Shown here in pieces: positions 10,523 to 21,900 of a stretch of DNA of 64,000 nucleotides. The notes under the pieces were generated by a model. The model made no database searches and was not told the DNA's origin. It saw nothing but the letters and a program-made list of their open reading frames with translations. Location: NCBI RefSeq assembly GCF_963675165.1, contig NC_087388.1, forward strand, positions 1,218,800-1,282,799. Direction: 5' to 3'. The stretch comes from Halichondria panicea (lineage: Eukaryota > Porifera > Demospongiae > Suberitida > Halichondriidae). Made by a program: the position numbers and the translations under genes. Each line of letters starts with the position of its first letter. The stretch's first letter is position 1.

Positions 10523-13500
10523 ATGACTGATGACAGCCAGTCATGTAATACTCCCCTGCACACTGCTGCAAGCCGTGGGGACTCAGATGAGGTCAGAGAG
10601 CTGTTGAAAACAAAGCAATATGAAGTCCACGTCAGAAACTCACACAACCAAACATCTCTTCATCTTGCATGTGCTAATGGTCATCTCGATACAGTTTGGA
10701 CACTAGCCAATGACTTTGGTGCTGACATAGGAGCTATTGATAATGGCAATAATACACCATTGCTCTTTGCTGCTAAGAACAAACATGTACAAATAATTAT
10801 CATGTTGCTTCTATTATCAATGTGTAGTAGACACCTCTTCAACGGAGACTACGTGCTCTGTTCCTTTAGCCGTAGTCAGATAGATTCTCATCATGTTAAA
10901 CTCTTTGAGGATGTCCTCTTCGAGTATTACAATGATTCTGAAGCAGTGGAGAAAACTATGCGTCTGATAAGTAAATTCTTTGTTGATTATATTCAATTCA
11001 AGGATTATAAAGATGATGGCTTTATTGCATTGTTTGTAGCTGCATCACTCGGTCTCAAAGACTTGATTAATCGACTAGTTACACAGAATAAAGTAGACCT
11101 GAATATTAGGGGATTCCATGGCTTGTCTGTTCTCCACTGTGCCTGTTTTGGAGGACACATCCTGCTTATGGAGAATCTTATTTCAGAACATCTTACGGAC
11201 CTTTCTGTTAAGGATACACAAGGGCACTCAGTTTTGCATTACGCAACTTTAAAGGGGACTCCCTATGAATGCTATGATGGTCACATAGAACTGATCGATA
11301 AACTGGTTATAAAGTATGGCCTCGATCCCTCAGATAGAGATAATGATGGAAACACACCTCTACATATTGCAGCCATGAGAGGACATGTTGAAACAGTGAG
11401 ACACCTGATTAGCAAGCACAGTGCTGATGTCGATTGCACTAATAATCAGAACAATACTCCATTGAATCTAGCTGTGTTCAATGGTCATATGCATGTTTTG
11501 GATATGCTAATCAAAGAATTTAACAGCAGTTGTCATGTCCGGGATTACATCGGTCGTACTCTCCTTCACCAAGCATGCGAAGGTGGTCATATAGAACTGA
11601 TAGACAAATTAGTGCTTGAATATGGCCTCAATCCCGCAGATAAAGATAATGATGGTGACACACCTCTACATATTGCAGCCTCCTTTAAAGGACGACGTGT
11701 TGAAACAGTGAGACACCTGATTAGCAAGCACAGTGCTGATATTGATTGCACTAATAATCAGAACAGTACTCCATTGATGCGAGCTGTGTTTAATGGTTGT
11801 GTGCATGTTTTGGATATGCTAATCAAAGAATTCAACAGCAGTTGTCATGTCCGAGATGACGATGGTTATACTCTCCTTCACTATGCATGCGAAGGTGGTC
11901 ATATAGAACTGATAGACAAATTAGTGCTTGAATATGGCCTCAATCCCGCAGATAAAAATAATTATGGTAACACACCTCTACATATTGCAGCCATGAGAGG
12001 ACATGTTGAAACAGTGAGACACCTGATTAGCAAGCACAGTGCTGATGTTGATTGCACTAATAATCAGAACAATACTCCATTGATGCGAGCTGCGCTGAAT
12101 GGTTGTGTGCATGTTTTGGATATGCTAATCAAAGAATTCAACAGCAGTTGTCATGTCCGAGGTTACAATGGTTATACTCTCCTTCACTATGCATGCGATG
12201 GTGGTCATATAGAACTGATAGACAAATTAGTGCTTGAATATGGCCTCAATCCCGCAGATAAAGATAATTATGGTAACACACCTCTACATATTGCAGCCAT
12301 GAGAGGACATGTTGAAACAGTGAGACACCTGATTAGCAAGCACAGTGCTGATGTTGATTGCACTAATAATCAGAACAATACTCCATTGATGCGAGCTGCG
12401 CTGAATGGTTGTGTGCATGTTTTGGATATGCTAATCAAAGAATTCAACAGCAGTTGTCATGTCCGAGATGACGATGGTTATACTCTCCTTCACTATGCAT
12501 GCGATGGTGGTCATATAGAACTGATAGACAAATTAGTGCTTGAATATGGCCTCAATCCCGCAGATAAAGATGATGATGGAGACACACCTCTACATGTTGC
12601 AACCATTAAAGGACATGTTGAAACAGTGAGACACCTGATTAGCAAGCACAGTGCTGATATTGATTGCACTAACAACTACAACTATACTCCATTGATGCAA
12701 GCTGCGCTGAATGGTTGTGTGCATGTTTTGGATATGCTAATCAAAGAATTCAACAGCAGTTGTCATGTCCGAGATGACGATGGTTATACTCTCCTTCACT
12801 ATGCATGCGATGGTGGTCATATAGAACTGATAGACAAATTAGTGCTTGAATATGGCCTCAATCCCGCAGATAAAGATAATTATGGTAACACACCTCTACA
12901 TATTGCAGCCATGAGAGGACATGTTGAAACAGTGAGACACCTGATTAGCAAGCACAGTGCTGATGTTGATTGCACTAATAATCAGAACAATACTCCATTG
13001 ATGCTAGCTGTGTTTAATGGTTGTGTGCATGTTTTGGATATGCTAATCAAAGAATTCAACAGCAGTTGTCATGTCCGAGATGACAATGGTTATACTCTCC
13101 TTCACTATGCATGCGATGGTGGTCATATAGAACTGATAGACAAATTAGTGCTTGAATATGGCCTCAATCCCGCAGATAAGGATAATGATGGTGACACACC
13201 TCTACATATTGCAGCCTCCATTAAAGGACGTGTTGAAACAGTGAGACACCTGATTAGCAAGCACAGTGCTGATGTTGATTGCACTAATAATCAGAACAAT
13301 ACTCCATTGATGCGAGCTGCGCTGAATGGTTGTGTGCATGTTTTGGATATGCTAATCAAAGAATTCAACAGCAGTTGTCATGTCCGAGATGACGATGGTT
13401 ATACTCTCCTTCACTATGCATGCGATGGTGGTCATATAGAACTGATAGACAAATTAGTGCTTGAATATGGCCTCAATCCCGCAGATAAAGATAATTATGG

Positions 13501-15959
13501 TAACACACCTCTACATATTGCAGCCATGAGAGGACACGTTGAAACAGTGAGACACCTGATTAGCAAGCACAGTGCTGATGTTGATTGCACTAATAATCAG
13601 AACAATACTCCATTGATGCGAGCTGCGCTGAATGGTTGTGTGCATGTTTTGGATATGCTAATCAAAGAATTCAACAGCAGTTGTCATGTCCGAGATGACG
13701 ATGGTTATACTCTCCTTCACTATGCATGCGATGGTGGTCATATAGAACTGATAGACAAATTAGTGCTTGAATATGGCCTCAATCCCGCAGATAAGGATAA
13801 TGATGGTAACACACCTCTACATATTGCAACCATGAGAGGACATCACGTAGAACTATTGAATAAACTGGTAGCTCAATATAAGGTGGATCCAACAATTAGA
13901 GACAATGATGGGAACACACCTCTACATATTTTGTGTCCTACATCGCATACTGAAGAAATGCTAAGAACAATCCTTTGCAAGTACCAGTACTGGACAGTGT
14001 TTCAAGTTAATAATAAAGGTAACACCCCTCTTCACACAGCAACTCTATATGGGCAAGCTCATTGTGCACGTTTACTATTGCAGAAGTATGATGCTCCACT
14101 TTTTGTGCGAAATACAGATGGGAAGACAGCCCTTGATTTAGCTAAACTTCAGAGAAAACAAGAAATTGTTACAATTTATGAAAATCATACTTCCAAACTC
14201 CAGTTAACCTATGAGCAACTAGACGAACTTGCTAAACAAGAGTTTACTGGTGAAAAGAACCTCACCAGAATATTTGTTGTAGGGCATCCAGGTGCAGGGA
14301 AATCCACGCTTGTTGAGACTATGAAAAAGGAAGGTTTCTTCAGCTACTTCAGCACATCAACTGTTGCCCCTCACACTGCAGGCATTATTCCAAGTACTTA
14401 TGACAGTAGTTATTATGGAAGAATGATACTCTATGATTTTGCTGGTGATTCTGAGTACTACTCCTCACATGCTGCAATTATGGAGTCGATCAACACATCA
14501 AAAGGAAGTAATATTTGTTTGGTAATTTGTGATTTGAGTAAAGGCGAAGAAGCTGCTGTCACTAAATACAGCTACTGGCTTTCATTTCTATCATACAATA
14601 TTAAGCAATTCTCAAACACGATTATCCTACCAGTGGGAAGCCACGCTGATGTAATCAACAAAACGTCAGTTGAACAAGAGTTACGTGTTCTTGACAGCGT
14701 ATCCCAAAAGTTCTGTAGCAGCTCCAAGATTGATGATTTTCAAATTGAACAAAGTGTTTATCTTGATTCTCGTAAACGAGGGGCTGTAGTAAATTACATA
14801 AAGGAACTCACTAAGAAATTCTCCAATTTAGTATCCCTTTCCCCAGAGACAAGCACACTCTTGGGATTGTTGAAGAAAGACTTTGAACATGTTCCAGTTT
14901 GCAAAGTAAGCCTCCTTATCTCTCACATAAAAGATACTGGAATTCCGCTGCCACTAAATTCTTCGTTACTATACACTCTCATAAGAGAGTTACATGATTT
15001 GGGTCTGCTCATAGTGATAGAGAGAGAAAGGGACTCCGTCGAGAACCACATAATCGTTCTTAATATATCAACATTGACATCAGATGTACACAATAAACTA
15101 TTTTCTAAGTCTGCTAAAGCTGACCTCACAAAATGCATAGGTGAACTCAAGTTCAGTGTAGGCATTATTCCAGAATCATTTCTGGAGAGAGTACTTCCAG
15201 AGTACTTCACAAAAGAAAGTCTACTTAAGCTTCAGTACTGTCACGAAATTGAGAATTTGTTTGTAGAAGAGGACCACATTCTTAGTCAAGTAACTCCAAC
15301 AGTATCAACCACTAAAGATCTATTCTTCCCTGCTTTATGTGATCTCAAGCTTGATGAAATTCAATGGCCTAAATCCGAAGGTGGCAAGATTACTTTGGGA
15401 TGGTATGCTAAATGTGATGGTGACAGATTTGACTTCTTCCCAACACGATTTCTTCATGTGCTTATTGTTCATCTCTTTCACAACTTTGCACTGAAGCAGA
15501 GCCTGCCCACAAGACACAGACTCTCCACTACAGCTTCCGATTTTTTGATTGCTGAGGTACATGCTGCCAATCCTCACTGTCATGTCTGGTCGACTGGTCT
15601 GCATTGGCTTATGAAGAATGGAGTGGAAGTATTTGTCGATATGCCTAAAGACGCTGATAGTAAAGAACTGATTGTACTAGCAAGAAGTGACATTGAAAGT
15701 CGATTCGAATGTTCCAAAACTCTGCAACTAGTTATTCAAAAGGTAGTCGAAGCAAAAGTTGAGTTCTGTGCTGGTATAGTGCCTACTGTTTACCTTCTTG
15801 ATCCAAGCAATCTCAAGGATGAACCTTTTACAAATGCTAGAAATGCATCTAAATATGCTCTCAGAGATATTGATAAAGCATTAGAAGGTACTGAGCGAGT
15901 CATGGATAAAGAAGGACAATGTTTCTCCACTCCAACCAAAGAGGAATCATCATACTGGA
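10523..15959 (+). CDS. Gene B exon 1: ankyrin array, Roc 1 and COR 1
   Basis: One open exon of 5437 nt ends at TACTGGA followed by gtaagt (phase 1). It encodes about 30 ankyrin repeats, including 8 copies of a three-ankyrin super-repeat. A DAPK1-like Roc domain follows: G1 GHPGAGKST (1254-1262), G3 DFAGDSEYYSSH (from 1305), and a G4-like GSHAD. The COR region shows LSPETSTLLGLLKKDF, then LLYTLIRELHDLGLL as a winged-helix-like part, then GWYAKC and FFPTRFLHVLIVHL. COR domains mediate dimerisation in Roco proteins. The exon is closely related to exon 1 of gene D. Unlike D, it is not followed by the LFFPMDTF Death-like exon. Confidence 0.9.
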
Positions 15960-18900
15960 GTAAGTATTAAAGTCAAGTAATTCTTGGCTCTCTATATTAG
16001 TTTGCCATTTCTATAATTACTATAGCTCTATACAAGTTTGGACATGCCAGTTACTACAGCGCGAACATTTCGAGGCACTTTAAAAGCATAATGTTCGTGG
16101 GTTGACTGCTTACCGGAAGCCACACCTTTAATCTTTGCACATTATAGCAGATAATTCTAAAGAACAATTTTCATGGAATTAATTTTTGTATAGGATTGCT
16201 AACGCATGAAAACAGCGAGAAAATTAAGCCGCTCGAAAATTTTGTGCTCTATACGGTGTGCACTTGTAACTATAATTAGATCTATAGCCAAATAAAACTA
16301 GCATAATGAATACTGCGCATGCAAGACTTTCACTTCTTATTTGTGTCACGGTGGCATATTGCATGTGGAGCTAATAATATTTATATCTGTGGTTATTATA
16401 TTTCATGCAGGATCGCCATTTATAATCAGTTTAATGCAACCCCAAGATGTTTGCTGTAAACCTGGAGAGGAAGTAAAATTTACTGTATCGACATCATCAT
16501 CTGCTACTATGTGTGTTTATCAATGGTATTTTGAAAACCAAGCACTAACACTTCAAAATCCTGACTATAAAGGGCAAACATCTAAATGTCTCCTGGTATT
16601 AAAATTCCTACCTAAACATAAAGGTGTTTATTGGTGTATTAGTGAAGATGGATCAGGCACGCAGATCACTTCACGTCATGCAACACTCACTGCAGGTATA
16701 CGTGTCTTCTATATATATACATCTTTAGAAGTTACTTCTGCATAATGACTGCGTGCATGTGAAAAGAAGTTGATGTCAAATTATTTATACCATGCCAGTA
16801 TTTAACAAGGTATTATAATGTTATACACATGCAGATGGAGAGATTATTGAAAAACAAGAATTGCAGTACATAGGGAAAATCATTGAAAATTCTGGTATTA
16901 ACTTTGGTAAATATGGCCTTCAGACAGAGCACTTACTCAATGGTGAAAGTGATGTCACTTATGAAGAGATGGAGCTTCTAATGAATGTAAATCCAAGTAC
17001 ACAATTACAAGTGTTGTCAATAAACTTAAAGCAGGAAATCACATCAAGTAAGCAAATAGATCTAGTTTACATGTACCACAGCAATGTAAAAATTAGGCTA
17101 GGCTGCCACAAGTACCGTATAGTGGGTATATTTCGAGGGTATAAATGTTCGTGGTTTTTGCGGATTAGGCATAAACCACAAACATTTATAACCACGAATT
17201 TAATATTGCATGCATCATGCTGCAAAAAGGCGCTATTCCACGAAAATTAAATCCGCGAAAACCTTTCTAAAGGCATTTCCGCAAACATTTTTACACCCTC
17301 GAAATATACCCGCTATACGGTATTAGTTATTACATGGCTATAATTATGAGTAAAGGGCCTTGACCACAATCGACTATCGGGCCAATAAACTGCTTGTGGC
17401 ATGAATTGCCATGTTATTACTGCCTTGAAAAACCATTTGCTGCTTATAGAAAACCAGCCATAGAAACCACTAGATATGAAACAATTTTTTTGGGGTACAT
17501 GTATAGTTAACCCGAGGCGCCACGGGTTATAGTGATAGTAGTCTGTCTGTCTGTCTGTCTGTGTATTCTGAGTCTACTCACCTGGATGCGATAGCACTGT
17601 GTTTATGACATGGATAGCCTCAACACAACAAGGTAGTAGTTTGATGTTAAGCTTCGTTGTCAAATAAAAGCGAACAGAAGCTAAAAATCTTGAACTTACA
17701 CGTCGGCAGCTAGCTAGCTAACTACACACGGCCTTTATCGAGGCACCCTACAGCTTAAGTGATCCCGTACAGAGGAGGTACGACAGGCGCGATGCAGCTC
17801 AGGCAATTAGCCTTTGATTGAGAGCAATAATTATCCGCCCAAGCCCCGCCCACGTCGTATGTTTTTGCTGAGAATAATCAAAGGCTAATTACTTGAGCTG
17901 CACCCCGCGCCTGTCGGACCTCCTCTGGATCCCGTACCAGGAACAATAGAAAAGGGTCACTAAAATAGAAAGCTAGAAATGTGACTGGCTTAATTGCTGT
18001 CTCTGTAGCAGGCTGCTAGGTCCTACTCCATACTTCTCTGAGACTCCAAGCTTCTTATAATTTGCTGTGATCCACAGTGCATATATGTATATGTACCACT
18101 AAAACTCAGCATTTGGTTTAGTTTTATTGCTGAGTTGCTAGACAGCTCAGTCATACATCACTACATGCACTGCATTATATCACTCTCTGGTTTCTTAATC
18201 ATGTCACCAGCCGGCCGAGGGTTTGCACTTTAGTGATCTAGTTTTGTTCTGTTTTTGGTGGCTGTCATCGAAACCATGTATATGCTGCATTGCTGCATAG
18301 TAAATTTCCCACAGGAACCACACATGTCTCAACTATAAAAGTAACGATTTGAAGTATTGGATAGAGGGTGGGCTCAGGTCTCAAAAGATCATTTTACCCC
18401 AGTGCAATAATTATGCCTTCCATTATTATGCCTCGGTGCTCATGCACAAGCGAGGTATACGGTAGTGTATTTGTGTGTCTGTGTGTGTGTGTAGTAATCG
18501 GTGGACTGGACTACTGGACTGGACTTGACCTGACTATTGCAACGCATTCCTTTTCCTCGTAACAAGACCACAATGACATAACACTAATTAATTACTATGA
18601 AGAAAATAAACACATAGAGTAAGTAACCGATCTTCGCCAGATACCTATAATCGGCGGCTATTGCTCGAAGCACAAGACGACTTTGCACAAAACTAACTAC
18701 ATGGACGTACAGATGGGTGTAGTGGCTTGTAATGAATTGTGTGTGTTCACTTTTTCACTGGCTTAGATCTATGGACTATATAGTCAGATAAGTTAATTAT
18801 GATGTCACTAATAAGAAGTGTGGCTTCCGGTCAACCAAATGTTGGCGCTGCGCGGCTAAAAATCGGGCGCTTTGCGCCCTCTTTCATGTATGGTAGCACC

Positions 18901-21900
18901 CCCTTCTGGTCCAAGATTTCAATGTAGGTAGCCACGTTGACAATGGAGTGAGGGTAAACATCTTTTATGGAAGAGACAGCATCCTGTACAAATTATTCCT
19001 CAAAATCCTGGCTATGCCCCTGAGAAAATTCAACTTTTTAGTAAACTATAAACCACAAACAAGACGGATGAGCACCCCCCCCCCTGCTATCAGATCCGGT
19101 CGTAGATACAAAGGATGTTTCTGCACAAGAAAAGTCACTTGAGAAGGCTTGCACACTATTCTGAAGCCAGCTGAAGAGGCTCTCATCAGGGCAAATCTAG
19201 TAGGTAGCAGAGGGTACTCAAGCACCCTCATGACCTTGGACAAATTAATTATCTTTGTGTCTCACTCATTGGCTGATGGAAGTCACTCAGACTTGGTACT
19301 AGCTAGCTGAGTAGCTGTAGACCTATCTAGTACAGTAGTATCTTTTAAAAGCTGTGACAAAAGCAGTGCAGACTAGACGGTCACTCGACAAGTAATCGAG
19401 TGCAGCACTCTTGCAAAAGTATCTAATGTCATAATTATTGACACCGCACCTACCTGTGGCATAGAGGAGGGAGGAGTGTAAATCAGATGGGCGGTATTTT
19501 TTCCTTTATTGGAAAACGTGTTTCTGATCAGAGACTTCTCAAAAATAGCATGTGGGCGGGAAAAAGATTGGTTTGTGGGGTTTGTTGATGAAATCATGCT
19601 GACATCAGCAATAATTGTCATTTGATGCAGGCGGTTGACCAGAAACACGTTTGCAATTAATACAGACTTTATATATATTCTTCTACCATGGTGGAGGAAG
19701 TAAATGCAACGCAAAACCAATCACGTGGGACTCATATACCACGGTTACTAGAAGCTAAGGGGGCTGAGGGGGCTTGACTCTCCCCAATTTTAAGCTCAAG
19801 AAACTTAATTGAATCATCCCGAACTCTCGATATAATTATAGCTACATACATAATGAAGTGGAACTGAGTGGCCACCATAAAATCTAATGTGCATGCATGC
19901 TGACTAGATCTTAGCACTATAAGCGCAGTATTTGCATGCACTTTTTTCTGCTGCATAGCCATACCCATGGTTGAGGATGTTAGACAGTTTTTGTCACACT
20001 CCATGGAGATAAGGATATATCTGTACCAGCCATTAGTTTGCTCACTCATCGCCTACAACTTGCTGACATACTAAATTGTATGCAGATTAGCATTAGTTTT
20101 AATACTCGCGATTATCAACATACCAATATAACAATGCATGCATGTAACTGTCCAGATTGCACTATAGAATCAATCAGAGCATGTTTTCAACAATTTCTCT
20201 GGGGAGGACCTCCATACCCCCTTCCAAATTCCTGGCTATATATGCCATGTATGTACCACTGCATGGTTACATAAACCACCTAGCCTGAGAGCACTAGAAC
20301 CACGAACAATACGTATAATTTATATTGTACTATGGTTGCACCAAAGATCAAAGGCTTCAGTTGTAGTTTATACTACTTATACAACCTGTCTGACCACAGC
20401 CATGGTATATGGCAGTTATACCCTAGTGTATAACTGCCATATACCATGGCTGTGGTCAAACTACATGTACAGCTAGAACTGAATACAGTATCCCACCTTT
20501 GCAACAAAATTGACACACTGTTTCAATTAAAACAATGACACACTACTCAATTCAATCAATAATTATTAGCAATATTAGAGCTAGAGAGAATTCAATACAA
20601 AACAGACTACTAATGATTTTAGTCAACATAAAAAGAGCCAAGTTCGAGCGATGAATAGTTCCAAAAAGGAGGCAAATTTGGAAGAACTCCGTGAATCGAA
20701 CGATACTGGTTTGTTTGTGTTGCTTTTTTTCAACTTTCAACATTGGTTGTCACAACCTGCTTATTACATTGCTGCATGGGACCAGGAGCAGTAAGAAGGG
20801 TCCAGACTGCCAAGTGTTTCTCAGACTAAAGAGACTGCACTGCACTGCACTGGGCCAGTACAGTAGGCTTGTGGAATGATATTTTGGGGTACATTTGCAC
20901 TCTTTGTAGACAAGTAGCACCAGTGTACTTTCTTGAAGTGCCTTCTATAAAGATGCAGAAACACAGCCTTCACAATTGCTTGCTTGAATCATAGACGCTT
21001 GCTTGAATCAGCCATCGCTTTTTAAAAAGATAGCAAATTCATTGCATAGCTATAGCAACAGTGACGTCAAACAGTAGTTATAAGCATATTCATTGAAGAA
21101 GCATGACAGGAAGTAGCTAAACATAGTAGTACAGTTCTAAACATAGTACAAGCCAGTTAAACTATGGCCTCGAGTGGTATATTTGCTTTACACGCTCGAG
21201 TAATCTGATAAACCAACTCGGCTGCGCCTCGTGGTTTATCAGATTACTCTCGCGTGTAAATCAAATATACCACTCGAGGCCATTGTTTAACTATAACTTA
21301 TTCTATAGGAATAAAAGAGGAGCAACTCTATGCCAAAGCCATAAAAGAGATGGTCTCCCTTTCCTACACCAAAATCATTGCCCTTGGTCCAGGCCAGGTT
21401 GGAAAGTCTACTTTTATTCGCAGATTGTTGGGAATTATGAAAGGAAATGTCCAAACGTCTCTTCTAGAAACACAGCCCCAATCTAGTACAGGTATTTTGG
21501 AGTCGAGAGAAGCTTGTATTCAGTATAGCCGAGTAACTGGTGCTATAGCCAACAAAAAGTGGTGTGTTTTACAAGATGAGCTGCACAGTCAACTAAGTGG
21601 TTTAATGTCACTAATAAGTAAGCAATCTCAGCAAGATCCTGAGCACGAAAGAATGAAACCGTTAATTAAACAGAAAGAGTATATAACCCCATTAGCAAGT
21701 GATGTTCAAACTGTAGTAAAAGAACCGATGAATGTTGCTGCTGTGCGAATGGAAGAGGAAAAGAAACATGATCAAGCTCTATCTAATCGTTCTGAAATTC
21801 AATCAGTGGAATCACTGCCAGTTACACAAGAGCCGAGTGCTGCTAGTGCATTGATGCCTCGAGAATCAGATATTGATATAACAATTAGAGAGTTCAAAGA

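Larger units (their letters stand above)
17048..21308 (+). other. Long intron of gene B (4.26 kb), repeat-rich
   Basis: The interval separates compatible phase-1 splice sites and contains no exon that I can recognise. It holds at least four inverted-repeat elements (17113-17322, 17771-17926, 20391-20458, 21157-21290), a diverged copy of the CTGT-rich repeat (about 17510-17760) and TG tracts near 18470-18500. It is by far the longest intron here, so a hidden promoter and separate downstream gene cannot be ruled out. Confidence 0.5.

Noticed and set aside
11350..13806. CRISPR-like or satellite array
   Set aside because: The 306-bp units are coding, in one open frame, and encode ankyrin repeats without spacers.
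14923..15604. Minus-strand open frames opposite the COR region
   Set aside because: They recur wherever COR DNA is present, including in pseudogenes, and simply mirror the codon use of the + strand gene.
10523..15970. Ankyrin-rich protein of a bacterial symbiont
   Set aside because: GT-AG introns, phase-matched exons, Death and Ig domains and the spacer style all indicate an animal gene. No bacterial gene spacing or ribosome-binding sites are seen.
19373..20274. Several 65-115-codon open frames in the long intron of gene B
   Set aside because: No domain, no matching splice sites in the right phase, and overlap with repeats.
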